From assembly GCF_035222375.1 (NCBI RefSeq), contig NW_026946365.1, positions 868,001 through 932,000 of the forward strand: 64,000 nt of DNA. The letters run 5' to 3'. Positions 1-11,500 of this stretch are shown piece after piece (within the stretch, counting starts at the first letter, position 1; the number at the start of each line of letters is the position of its first letter). Source of the DNA: Podospora pseudocomata (Eukaryota; Ascomycota; Sordariomycetes; Sordariales; Podosporaceae). The position numbers were made by a program, and so were the translations under genes. The notes beneath the pieces are model-generated. The model made no database searches. It had not been told where the DNA came from and was given only the letters and a program-made list of their open reading frames with translations.

Positions 1-1485
1 GCCCGCCATTTGGGACGAGTCAGAGGTGGGAGCATGCTCGGCCAGGTGGGCGAAAGAGTACCGCGGAAGCTGCGACATGATGCCGGCCCCCCGTGATGAC
101 TGCCTGGACGACTTGTATTATTCGACGAGGCAATCGTGAGAACGTATGTCGTCAAGTTAAGGTGGTTGTCTAAGAAGGTGTCAACAGGGAGGAGGCCTGT
201 ACAGTTGGCTTCTTGATGGAGTCCATCTTGGAACGGACAAGGAGAGGAACGGGTAAACGTCTTGGCGTTCTAGACCTCGAATCTCAATTCGAGGATGCTC
301 GACAAGGCCAACAACTATGGATGGAAGATATGAAAAAGGTCTACTAACGGACGAAAGAAATACACCCGATTCTGTCAGTGTTTGTCAAAAGACCGCAGTC
401 GTCGGGCGCAGTTCACGGTGCAAGAGCTGGAGTTGCCCGACTTAGCCAGACATTGCCACTAGTTGTGAATGGGCGGGCGCGGGCTGGTGATGGTAGGAGG
501 GCGACGAACGGAGATCAAGGTTGTTGGAGTGGGATGATCAAACAATGGAATTCCAGGCAAGCGTTTTCGTCAATGATGTCGTCTCAAAATGACTTGTGCA
601 GTGAAATGGGAGAGAGGGAGCCGATGTCGAGTGAAAATTGGGAATTGGGAATTGGGAAAGGGGATGGATGACAGGCAGCAGTGCCAGGCTTGGCAGAGCA
701 CAGGAGCACTGAGAGCACACATCGGCCGCCTCACTTTTCCACTTTCTAACCTGGAAGTTTCTGTTTGAGGGAAGTCGGTGACTTGCGACTGACCGGTTGG
801 CTGAGAGGCCAATCAGGCTCGGTGAAGAACGCCTACAAGTTGGCAAAGCTGAGCACAACTCATGGTCGCCTGGTCACGTGGGTCACCACTGACATCTCTT
901 GATTGGATGACACTTGGCTGTGCTACACGGCCAAGTCACACCTTGTGCTTCCACATCTACAACAGAATCAGCAGTGTACACTCTCGTGGAAGCAGGATCG
1001 GAGGATCATAGGAGCGTGAAATTTCTCACGCACTTGTCTTTTCCTTTTTGTTTTCAGTCTCGGAAAGCTATGATGGCTTTTTCTAGTGCAGGGTTTGTGG
1101 CACTCGTCATGGAGCTCCCAGGTGTGGTGAGAAAAACCTTAATCATGGCCGCCCAGTCAGAATTCAGAAAGTCATGATCAACCTTAACACGATCATTTTC
1201 CGACTCGTTCAACTCATCAGGTAGTATTCTTTTACTAAACACCACAGCAACCTCACGAGGGATCACGACGAGAGCCTCTTCCTTGCCTTGGAATTCTGGA
1301 GCCAGGTAGCCGTCCAGCAGTCCACTGCCGATGATGAGCCAGATGGCCGAACAGTTCAGCGATGGCAATCACCATTCTCATACACGGCCTCTGAGGCCGT
1401 CCGCCAAACCCAGGAACAAAGAAAAGATGACAGCCGCTTGACCTTGTCTGATGCAGGGTGGAAGATGATCGCCGCGGAGAAATAG
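1..1485. other. Intergenic / undetermined 5' flank
   Basis: No convincing gene is visible here. The open frames are short, overlap on both strands and show no domain signature. The last part, from about 1288 to 1485, is open in the same frame as the AIG2-like locus and ends in a TAG at 1483-1485. That TAG could equally be the AG of a splice acceptor for the downstream exon. Confidence 0.5.
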
Positions 1486-2193
1486 GCCGAGGGGTACGAC
1501 AAGGAGGCATATGAGCATGCTCTCTGGCCGACCCAATTCACACATGCAACTGTCAGCACCACGAACTCACGCCAAAGCAAGAAGAGTAACGCCCGACTAC
1601 AGACGTATCTGCTCAAGCTTGAACATCCATTGGCTACTGCCGGGCAGGTCAAGACAGCGGCTGGCCTGGACACAACCCCACCCATCTTCAGTGGCGCTGG
1701 CGATGACGGTGATTCGGCCAACTTCTGCAAGATCGTAGGGGCAGAACGTGAGAACCACATCATGTCATACTTGAACCAGACTGGGCATTCGACTTTCAAG
1801 CCCACTTTCATCACCCGTTCCGTTGCCTTCCAGCGCAGGACCAATACCCAGTCCTCTACTTTGTCTACGGAACGCGGGCAGACCCCCCGTGTTCTCAAAG
1901 AAAACATGAACCTCGACGACGAACTTGTATACAAGCCTGCTAGAGTGCGAGGTGGTTTGCTCAAGGTCTGGGGAAACAAGTACAAGGCCCTCGTTGATGC
2001 GCCTTCAAGGATGGATCACAACAAGGCGATCATCGATGGTTACGCCTTTACTGTCGAGAATAGCATGCAGGAGGATGCTCTGTGTGGGTATGAAACGGAC
2101 AAGTATGAGGTGGTACGGTGCGCCATCGAACTGCCAGAGGAATGCCAGGTGGTGAAGGGCTTGACTTTCCGATTTGTTGGGGAGACAAAGTGA
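1486..2193 (+). pseudogene. AIG2-like gamma-glutamylcyclotransferase family gene, frame-disrupted
   Basis: The main frame (codons starting at 1486, 1489 and so on) reads like an AIG2-like / gamma-glutamylcyclotransferase-fold protein. Its N-terminal part includes EHPLATAGQVKTAAGLDT. Its C-terminal half has the family pattern VYKPARVRGG, YKALVDAP, DGYAF, QEDALCGYETDKYEV and VKGLTFRFVG. The glycine-rich YGT substrate-loop motif is missing from this frame. It appears instead one frame over, at about 1848-1886, as PVLYFVYGTRADP. One missing base near the CCC at 1846-1848 and one extra C in the six-C run 1883-1888 would explain this. No ATG lies in the main frame between the TAG at 1483-1485 and about 1760, so the start is unknown; an upstream exon is possible. 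It is either a pseudogene or a gene carrying two homopolymer sequencing errors. The family assignment is fairly secure; the actual substrate is unknown. Confidence 0.7.
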
Positions 2194-3640
2194 CACCACT
2201 CCATCAACTCACAGCAGGGCTGTGGGCTCCTTGACACCTTTGCTCCCTCGCGTATTGTTACCTGCCAGGTTAGCATCTCCGGGGAAGAGCCCCGAAATGC
2301 AGATCCGTATCGGACCGTCAAGCGCGGCTTCTCTTCGACCACAAGTTCATCGGAATCCTGTCGGGTGGCTGCTTCTGATGGGCCTTGGCGGTCTGTTCTG
2401 GATTGGACAAGGCATTCGGCTGTGTAACCTGTATAGGCCGCGAGCCTCAATTTTTACACCAAATTCTCGCCGGTCTCCTTTTCCGCATCATGGCTGCCCG
2501 AATCGGCTTAGAAGGCGGGCGTCCCAAAGCACGGCGAGGAATGTTTGCTTACTCGGCTCAAGCCACCATCTGAGAAATAAAAGACAGGTCATATATCATA
2601 CCCTCTCCAAACCCCAAATTCTCTTGTTCACCATTTTCAAGCAGCGTCAGATCCATCTTTTACCCCACAAGCGTCAGCAGACCAAGCAATGTTTGCCTGA
2701 GAAGCTTCAACACTACTGTCCCCAGCTTGACTTCCACTGCGATGCGGGCCGATGTCCTATGGCCACGCTATACCGGGCCTTCGCAGGCATCAGTGCCAGG
2801 GAGACCTTGATATCGCCTCCAACCAGTCCGAACTCGCTCCGCATCTCCTACCGTCACCCTTTCGGTAGGGTTGTGCTCTCGGGAGGCTCTCAAGTCACCA
2901 CGTCTCGATACTGGTCGATATCCTCATACTTATAGATATCTTTGCGCACAAGGGAGGTCGGGGAATCTCATCACCACATCCCTTCTTCTCTCCGGGCCGG
3001 TTGATGTACCAAAGACCGGCGAGGTCCGTCTCAGCTGGTCTGATGTCGGCCACCAGGCGTCAGTTGGGTAATTTGCGCCGGGCGACCCCCACTCCTGTTT
3101 GTTTGCTTCGTTGCAGATGGTGTAAGGTGTGCGAGGAGGACCCAGTCTTTGCAGCAGCACAACTGCAGAGCAGAGGCTCGACTTTAACAATCACTCACAG
3201 ATGGCCTAGATCCGCTCGACGCACTATGTGATTCGATCCTACCCGAATGTGCTGTCACTTCATGGCACCCACACAGCTCCTTGTCGTCTCACAGGTGGAT
3301 GGCTGGCGTCGTCATATCCAACAAAGATACAGGCTCCTAGGTGCAGTGTGATGATGTGCACCCTCCGACTATCGATCGAGAAGTCTCGGCTTAAACGTGA
3401 CTGGCAGCTATGTGGTGCTTGGAAGGGGTATATAGATGCCTCAATCGCCGTTTTTTATCTTCTCGGAGCAATTTCAGATCACCCTCTTCCAGTCATTACT
3501 GTGGGCTAAAAGTCTCGTCTCGAGGTTGTTGAAGAATCTTGTCTAGTCATTTGAATGACTGCTTTCTAGAATCTCAGGATACCAAGCACCAACACAGTCA
3601 ACCCGCTTCGCCCCTTTTTACCTCGCCCCTTGCCGTCGGT
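2194..3640. other. Intergenic region, no supported gene
   Basis: A 253-codon open frame at 2174-2935 has no recognisable domain. It overlaps the end of the AIG2-like locus and reads as arginine/serine/proline-rich shadow sequence. I see no splice-supported gene. The last 200 bases are probably the promoter and 5' UTR of the small Cys/His protein gene. Confidence 0.5.
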
Positions 3641-3927
3641 ATGTGCGACTACGAGGAATTCATTTGGTCCTGTGAGCACTCAGACTTCCGGCTCAAGTCA
3701 TACTGTCATAAAGCCCGAAACAACCCGGGCCACGCCTGCAACTTTGTAAAGCGGCTACGCCATTGCTGGGACCAAGGCCGTCCATGTGACGCTTGTCTTG
3801 CAAAGCAGGCAGCTGAGGCCCACGCCCAGATGATGAGCGGTTGGTACGGGTCCAATCAAGGTACGTCAGAGGTCAGCTGTCAGATACTTCCATCCAGTGC
3901 TAACACCAAGAAGGCGGTCGAGCCTAG
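3641..3927 (+). CDS. Small Cys/His-rich protein of unknown function
   Basis: The start is the ATG at 3641. The first 73 codons hold ordered Cys and His residues: Cys2, C11-x-H13, C22-x-H24, H31-x-C33, H41-x-C43, C49 and C52. This spacing resembles the short fungal proteins that begin MCDY and carry paired C-x-H motifs, which suggests metal binding or disulfide bonding. A 50-bp intron is proposed at 3861-3910: donor gtacgt, branch gctaac, acceptor caag. The second exon then adds five codons and stops at 3925-3927, giving 78 residues. Without splicing, the frame runs on to 4051 and gives a 137-residue protein with a tail lacking the Cys/His pattern. There is no signal peptide or membrane segment. 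I cannot assign a function. Confidence 0.55.
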
Positions 3928-5838
3928 ACTTTTCCAGCCAGCCATTGGTCCTTCGCTGCAGATCATCCATCGGCCACGGTTGCCAGTTTCTGATTCATCT
4001 CGATGGGGGAGCCAAAAGATTGTCTCTTGGTGTTGTCGGAGTTCAGAATAGAGTTTTCATGGTTTGTTCATCCAGGGGGGCGTTTCACTGTTACACATTT
4101 TGTGGGAAAAGAACACACTTCTTTTTGGAAGAGGAGAAGAGCAATCCAATCACTCTTTGCCATGATGATGAACAGTAACAGTCCACTACATATAGTCTCA
4201 CACTCTGGTACCTACATTGCCCACCTATCTTATCACCGAGTCTCCCGAACTTGTACTACATACCTATATCTTTTGTCCTCTCGCCTTGCTAGGCGGGGGA
4301 CTTTGGGGATAAAGGTTGTTCCAGTAATCTACTACTACCAGGAGGAAACTCGCTGACACTGAGTAAAAAAACTAGCCCATTCTTTTTTTCTTTCGTCGCC
4401 TCCACCGAATTACGTCCCACCCTCGGGAAAGAAACCTTCGTGTCATCTCCCGTGCCCTTCCCTCCTTCCTTCTATCATGCGGTAACACGCGGACGCGGAC
4501 GGGAATGGACGAACCACGTCTGTCTGTCCCAAACCATTTTGTACGTCCGAACCCGCCATGGGCAATCATGAACTACTTTTTTTATTCCCACGACGGATAC
4601 CAAGGTAGGTAGGTAGGTATTTTCCCCTTGATATCTACCACCCCCGTTTTCCCTAAGCCGCATAGACCATCTGGCACATGATGAGCCACACACTGCCGGC
4701 TTCCTTCCTTGCCTTCCCGTACATGGGCGCCTGTGTTACATACTCGGCTGATGGAATATTCCAGCCCCTTTTCCAATGGGGACTGGGGAAAATTTTGCTA
4801 GCCTGCTTGCCGGCCGGGAGCATGATTGATGATGGCTGGGAACAACCCCCCCCCCCCGGCCCCCGGTTGGGGAGCTTACATGAACAGTTAGTTTGTCTAT
4901 ATCGGATGCGGGTATCCTTTGCTGTTGGAAGAACTACCTACCGAATTGTTCGGTAACTGAAGAGAGGGTGTCTAAGAAGGTGAAGGTGACACACGTTACG
5001 TGGTTGACAGTCGGGGCCGGGGAATTACATGCGGGTAGGTAGTTGAGATATGTAGGGGTTGGTTGAAGGTGGGACATGGGCAGAGAGGGAGGCATTCCAT
5101 GGAAACGGTGAAAAAATTCATGTGGTACAAATGTCACACATCAAACCCAGCAGAGGGGGTCAGCGGCCGAGAAGTGGGGGATGTGGAATATATGAATGGG
5201 TTAATGGTTAATCCTCAACAATACGTCCCTGCTGTCAGTTGGATTCTTCCAAACTGACGTTAGGTAGCTGCCTACATTTTAACAAATTGAAAACAACTCC
5301 GAGGAGGCCGGGTGTAACGTTTTCCATACCTCACACCACACCACTAGACTTTCACAAGAGTTACGACTGTTCTTTGTGTTCAGTTGGCGCGGTACTTACC
5401 TCGTGGACAAGCACGACGGTCAAGGGCGCGGCCCTAAAAACCTCTAGCAACTTCCTTCAGAGACCGCGGAAAGCTTTACGCATTTTCTCATTCGAGCCAT
5501 GCGTTACGAGGAGGTACAGACAGGCCTTTCTGTTTGATTTATACTTCAGTTCTGGTATAATAAGACTCCAAGGATTAGAAATACGTGCATCAGAGGCTGA
5601 ACCAAGACCCATCTTTACCGGGGACATACATCCTCCGTACTTTCCAAGCTTTCGTCCCTTCGTTGTATCATCCTCCATCCCAGCTTACCATCCCAACTTT
5701 CCCCCATCATCAGATCAACTCAAGGAAACATTCCACACATCAGCATCCAATCAAAGTAATCACATCAAATCATTTATTCCCCCCTCTATAACCCCCCTTC
5801 CCCACCCCTCCCCTGCCTTCTCCTCCCCATCCCAACCT
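3928..5838. other. Intergenic region, no supported gene
   Basis: This is about 1.9 kb without a plausible gene. It contains pyrimidine-rich stretches, a C run near 4846-4857 and several tacctacc/ggtaggta motifs of the kind common in fungal intergenic DNA. The last few hundred bases are probably the 3' flank of the minus-strand MAPR gene. Confidence 0.5.
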
Positions 5839-6257
5839 CTACTCAAAGTTCGTAGCCCCCTCCACCCTTCCCACAACATTATACCTCTTACTAAAAAACG
5901 TAACCCAATCATTCAACGTCCCCTTCTCCTTCTCCGTCAGCCCAGACCAGTCGGCATCCACATCCTCGACCTTTGTCGAGGTCTTGCCCAGGGCCTTGGA
6001 GGCGTCCTTTCCGGCAAAGACGTGGTAGGCGCCGCCGGGGAGATAGGCCTTGTTGCCCGTCACGTCGTAGACGAGGCCCTTGATGGCGACGTAGCATTTT
6101 CCGTCTGCTTGTTCACCTGTTTTTTGAGTTAGAACATGTGTGAGGGTGAAAGGGTGGTAGATATACCGTTTGCTTTGGCCAGCTCCGAGAGAGAGATTGG
6201 GTCGTCCTTTGGGGGGTTGAGCTGGACGGGGGTTTTGGGTTCGAATTTGCCGGACAT
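5839..6257 (-). CDS. Cytochrome b5-like heme/steroid-binding (MAPR family) protein
   Basis: This is a two-exon minus-strand gene: exon 1 6257-6167, a 50-bp intron 6166-6117, exon 2 6116-5839. The product is 122 residues. After a short lead the b5-like core follows: ISLSELAKANG, CYVAIKGLVYDVTGNKAYLPGGAYHVFAGKDASKAL (given here as two pieces of one run, CYVAIKGLVYDV and TGNKAYLPGGAYHVFAGKDA), and a C-terminal helix ending TFFSKRYNVVGRV. This order and the PGG-Y-x-x-F-A-G-(K/R)-D-A-(S/T) block are typical of membrane-associated progesterone receptor proteins such as Dap1. Those proteins bind heme and, in yeast, support sterol P450 enzymes. This version is short, with no N-terminal membrane anchor, so it is probably soluble. 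The ATG at 6257 is the only start that joins in frame across the intron. The fold assignment is solid; the partner protein is not known. Confidence 0.88.
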
Positions 6258-6793
6258 TTTGACAGATTTTGTGATGTGGGATTTATGTGCTGAGTGAACG
6301 ATGTTAGTGGTGAGATGTGATTGTGTTGGTGATAGGGGGGCTGCTCAGGGGAAGCTGATGGCGAGCTCAAGTGGGGGGCGGGGTAAAATAGCTACCGCCG
6401 GCAGAAAAGGGGAACATACAGCTTTCGGTCAGACAGAAAGGTTTGTTGATTCTGAATAGCTTTGTTAGATCTGGCGGAGCCTGAAAGCAGGTAAGAAATA
6501 CTTACGTACTGGAGAACCCTGAGTCAAGAATCTTGTGATTGTTCAGTTGAGACAACAGATGAACCTCGGGATGGTGGCGGCTCGACAGGGATCAGGCTGG
6601 GACCTGGGCAATGACGTGCAGCGGCCGCCAAGAAAAGGATGGTTTGGTGCCTCAGGCACTATTATCTTATCTGCGAAGCTTAGGTTAGCTTCCGGAGAGA
6701 GCTGCCAAGAGCTATGACTTAAGCTCCCAAAAGTTTCCTTCAACTCCAGGTTCAAGGGGCATCACCAGAAGTGGGAATTGCCCAACTTCCACC
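6258..6793. other. Divergent promoter region, MAPR gene and TPR gene
   Basis: This 536-bp gap separates the start codons of two divergent genes. It must contain both promoters and 5' UTRs. No further coding sequence is supported. Confidence 0.6.
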
Positions 6794-8567
6794 ATGCCGG
6801 TTCCAAGAATAGCCGGTCTACGGGCTGTAGGAGCGCAGAGACTACTTTCCACACCACGAAGAAGCCCGCAAACAGCGCTTAATGGAGCTCGTCAATCCCT
6901 CGGAATCGACCAGCAAGGCCGTCTAAAGTCGACAACCCCACCACCGGGCGGTGGACAAGGGGCAGGTCAACAACAGGGGCAGGGGAAAGAGGGCGAGCAA
7001 GGAGAGGCTCAGAAGGAACAGTTCAAGAAGGGGTTATGGTCAACATTCTGGACGCTATGGAAGAGGGACATGAAGCGAGGATGGGAAATCACGAAAAAGA
7101 CATCGCTCAAACAGACATGGAAGGAAGAGCCAATCGGTCTGGTCATCGGCGCCGTTGGTGCGACACTCTCCATGTGTTTCCTCGCCTTTACCTTTTACCA
7201 ATACTTTGCCTACTACAATTCTCCCACGTTCACCGTTTTCCCCGAGGACGTCGCCTTCGCGTTGAGGAAAGCTCTCTACTTTGGTGACTTCAAAAAGGAC
7301 ACCAAGCGCGCGCTGCATTACTACAAGCAGGCTATCGAGCTCTGCCAGGAGCACAAACTGGACCACTTCTCCGACGAGGTGATGGGCATCAAGCTCAAGC
7401 TCGCCGACTGGCTCGAGAAGATCGACAACCACCGCAACGCTATTCACATTCTCGAGAACCTGCTCTCTGACTGCCAGCGCTGGATCGTTGCGTTTGAGAA
7501 GGCGGAAAAGGAGGAGATTTTGCCGGGGCAAAAGAACTACAAGCCTCAGCATGCTATCAAGGCTATGGAAGGTGAGACACCGGGTGAGGTCAAGATGGTT
7601 GTTATCCCACCGCCACCGGTTGAGGAAGAGGGAGGAGCCAAGTCAGAAGGAGAGGCGGCTGCTCAACAACAGCAACAACCACCACCACCAACCAACTCAG
7701 ACGGCACACCTATTCAGCCAAAAGAAACTTTCCGCGGCAAGCGCACACGTCTATTGATGAAGTCGATTGGCATTGCTGTTAAGCTCGCCTCTCTCTACTC
7801 TGATGACCATGTTCTAGAGCGGGAAACCGCCCACGAGAAGCTCGTCTGGGCCGTGGAAACCAACCTCAGAGAACTGGCTCGCCGGCAAAAGGAGCCCCTC
7901 AAAGAAGGAGAGGGCAAATGGATGACACCCGAGGAAATCGGCGGCACGCTCGAATCTCTGGCGCACGACTACCAAGCCCAGGCCCAGCATCACTTGGCCG
8001 TGCCTCTTCTCTTCCAAGCACTAAGAATGTGCGATCAACCATGCCATACAGCCATGCTTAGTATGTTTTTTTATTTCATCTCCCTTTTTTGACCAAATTT
8101 TCACTTACATGCGTCTAGTGTCCAACATATCCACCTCGTTCGCTGAACACCCCCTCCTCCCACCCGGTGACTCCCCCGTTGATGCTCTGATGGAGCAAGA
8201 CGCCTCCAAGATTTTTGCTACAGCCAAGCAGCAGCGCTCTGCGTACTTAGAGGCGGCGGAGAGATGGGCGCAGAACGCGATTGCGCAGGCGAAGAGGACG
8301 ACGGGGGAGGAGAGGACTGAGGAGTGCGATCAGGCTTGTGCTGCGGCGGTGATCAATTATGGGTCTATTCTTGCGCTGCAGGGGAAGACGGAGGAGGCGA
8401 GGAAGAAGTTTGAGCAGGCGAGGGAGATGATTGGGAAGATGGAGGGGGGGGATAAGGGGGTGTATGAGAGGGAGGTGGAGGAGGGGTTGAGGAAGTTGAG
8501 TGGAGAGGGGGAGGACAAGAAGAAGGCGAAGAAGAAGATTATGCCTGGGGGGGTTGTGCCTAGGTAG
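6794..8567 (+). CDS. Mitochondrial inner-membrane TPR protein, Mgr3-like
   Basis: There are two exons, 6794-8060 and 8119-8567, separated by a 58-bp intron (donor gtatgt, acceptor ctag). The predicted protein is 571 residues. The first 40 residues are rich in Arg, Ser and Ala with almost no acidic residues, like a mitochondrial presequence. A Gly/Gln-rich linker follows, then one membrane segment at about residues 113-138 (GLVIGAVGATLSMCFLAFTF). The rest is helical with TPR-type repeats, for example KRALHYYKQAIELCQEHKLD and the pair around NHRNAIHILENLL. A Gln/Pro-rich insert interrupts it at about residues 265-315. In yeast, Mgr3 has this layout and feeds substrates to the i-AAA protease Yme1. 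Membership of that group is inferred from architecture; another mitochondrial TPR protein is possible. The first intron codon is split A|TG. Confidence 0.75.
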
Positions 8568-11500
8568 GGTGGGTTGATTTAGGGGGGGGGGGAAGGGGCG
8601 GTGATTGTGACTGGGGCGGTAGGGGTGGTTGCCTTGAGGGAGCTACAGAGGTGTGCAAAGAGCAGAGGACCATTCTAAGTTCCAAGGTGGAGCTGGGGAT
8701 TTTGCTGTCGGTTCCCTGGTTTTAGGACCAATGGAAGTGGTAAATGGACGCCCGACAGTTGTCGGTGATGGGCTGCCGCAGTGGTGGCTAACCACTTTAT
8801 AACTGCCTTGCTTGGTTTATGTCAGCGGCCCAGGCGGGTTTTTTCAAGGGGGCACAGCAGTTGTGCTTGCCGCACACGCACGGAGAGGGAGGGGAGGGAG
8901 GGAACATGTCTCCAACACGTGAAGAACCTCTTGGCTAATAACGACATTCAACCCTGACCATACTGCAGATATCCCTGCTGCTGCTAATGCTGTGATCATT
9001 CGGTCCTTTGGTCAGGAGCTACAAGATCTCATTGGACAGGCTGGGTTGGAGCCCCCTGACTGAAGTAAGCAAGCATATCGGGCATCTAGAGGGCCCTCGG
9101 TCTTTATGGCATCTTTCATGAGGCCTCGAATCATCTATGGAATACCGGGCATTCCTCAAGTCTGGTACTGTTGGTCTCCCTCTCGAAGCTCGACCTAATC
9201 GAGAAGGAGGAAAAGATACGAAGTGGTCACCTTAGGTACATGGGATATACCTTGAGGAACAGATCTCCCTGCAGATTCTGCACATATGGGATCGGCCCGG
9301 GTGTGTGGAACGATGGGTGCTGGTTGATGGAAGTGGCACTCTGAAAGTGGATGATGCTACATGCCTTGGGCAGTTTGGTTCGAGTTTTGGGCGGAACCGC
9401 AGGGCTGAATAGAGGGTTGAGGCTCAACGGGAGGGAGGGAGCGGCAGTCAATGTCCTTGTCCTCGATTTCGGTGAGGATCTGCTCAGTGCCTGGACTTTT
9501 GTGTGATACAGCTGTTTTGTATTATTATGTGTGTGTGGGGGGGTGGAAGGAAAGAGAAAATGATGATACCCCTTTCTGTATATATGGAAATTGTAACGAA
9601 CAATACACAGCTCTCCATGCTTTTTTATCGGCCACTTGTGGTAGAGCTGGAGAGGTTGATACTGTGAGGCCGGGGGTGTCGTGAAAACTGGGCGAGTCTG
9701 GAGATGGGGATTTATTTGGGGATGGCTGGACAAGGGGCTGCTTGTAGGAGAGTTTATACTAGATTAGTTGCTTGTTATTACATAGCTCTCGGCATTCTAT
9801 CCGTTGATAGCTCTGGTGTAAGGAAAATGGCATTGACACCTTTGGTTGTAAGCAAGCAAGCTGATTAGATAGCTTGGTTGTGAGTACCTATGTTGTAGTA
9901 TGATCGCATCCGATATAGAGATATGCTAGATGAAGCCTGACCATCAGTTGTTTGTTTTTTATTCTCTCTGGCATTTCCATCGCAGCTTTGTAACGGCTTT
10001 TTCGGACACGATCTTGTCCCGTTCTCCCCCCAGCTTGAGATCCACGTTTTGCTTTCTAGTATTCCATCGACATCATCTGCTTACCTACCCACCTAGCTTA
10101 CAATATCTTGACCTAAGCTTTACGAATCCTTTTCCGCAGCTTGGAGTTGGATACTTTTCTTGTGTTCCAGAATAGGAAATATCTAGTTATTTATACGCGA
10201 GGTAGCCACGAGTTTCTTGGCTGGGCGGTTAGCCGTCAGCATGTCATTCATTCATTCATTCATACCTAACCAGAGGTAGCCAAAACCTGCTTGGCTCTCG
10301 GTGACCCATCATCACATCATCCATTTTGATAATGAGACCTACCTAGGCTTTTCGGTCGAGGCCGCTGCAGCTGTATTCTTTATTCCAAACTTTGGACAGC
10401 ATGAATACTACTCTGGACATCGGAGAGTGCATGAATAGATGGAAACCCTTGGCATCGGCCCATGTAAGCCCTCCTCGCAAGAATTGCCTTGAGGGTACCT
10501 GGTAGTCAAAGCATACCTAGGCCTGCTATAGTGTAGTAGTCCACTCCCATCACGACAGTCTATAACCCTACTTCGACGGCTCAGCCCGCCGCCACCGCAC
10601 CAAACTCCCCCCAACCAACCAATATGAACCTCTTGAACAAGAACACGCAAAAGAAAATGACGACACATCAGACCACTTCTGCGTCGTCCATCCCGTGTCT
10701 CGATATGCAACACGATCTAATCTTCCCTCTCCCGCAGACGACGACGGAATTGCGGGATAGCGGCGAGACATCACCGAACCCGGGCAGCCAGCCAGCCAGC
10801 CCCAAGTAACAAGGCTGGCAAAGGTAACCGTGAAAGGAGGGTGCGGCTGGGACAGGGGTTGTAAAGGTTGCAATCTTTGCAAGAAAGAAAATTGTTAAGG
10901 TCACCGCTCCCGTCGCTATTTGCTGGGAAACCTCTCAAAACACGTGGAGAATGAGAAGGCGAACGGGCCTGGCTTGCATTAGGGTCGGTCGTGATGGAGG
11001 GGAGGTGGGTGGGTCTTGGGAGTTGACCAATTGGGGCTGCAGCGCACAACCAAGACTGAAATGGAAATTCTGCGTGTTCAATCATGGTCATTGGAATTCG
11101 ACATGTTTATTGCAATTGCGTGGCGAGAGCATCGCTGTCGGGGGGGATCGGACCCTCAGGGTTACTGCCAATATGGATCATCAGGATGTTTTGTACGCAA
11201 AGCTACGATGCTGATTTGGTCTCGTGTGCAATGTAGGTGGCTTGTTGCCGATACTATTCCGTCTGGGGGTTGTGGAAATCTTTCCGCGTGTGTGTCTCCA
11301 TTAGGATCCAGCCTCTTTCAATAGTGCTAACGACACAGCTCGTGTTTCTGCATACGCAAGGTATATTTCCGAATTGCAGGCACACGACGAGAAAAAGAGG
11401 TGGTGTCTTTCATTCTAGAAGCCTTGAAGAGAGTGGGCGTCTGCAGGAAATACGGGTGCCTGGCCGGATGCACTACATGGTTGTTTCGGAGGACAGTTTT

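Noticed and set aside
1483-1485. TAG as a nonsense mutation in the AIG2-like gene
   Set aside because: It may equally be the AG of a splice acceptor (aaatag) for the exon starting at 1486, so it is not used as evidence of inactivation.
2174-2935. 253-codon plus-strand open frame
   Set aside because: No domain. Its start overlaps the end of the AIG2-like locus and the composition looks non-coding.
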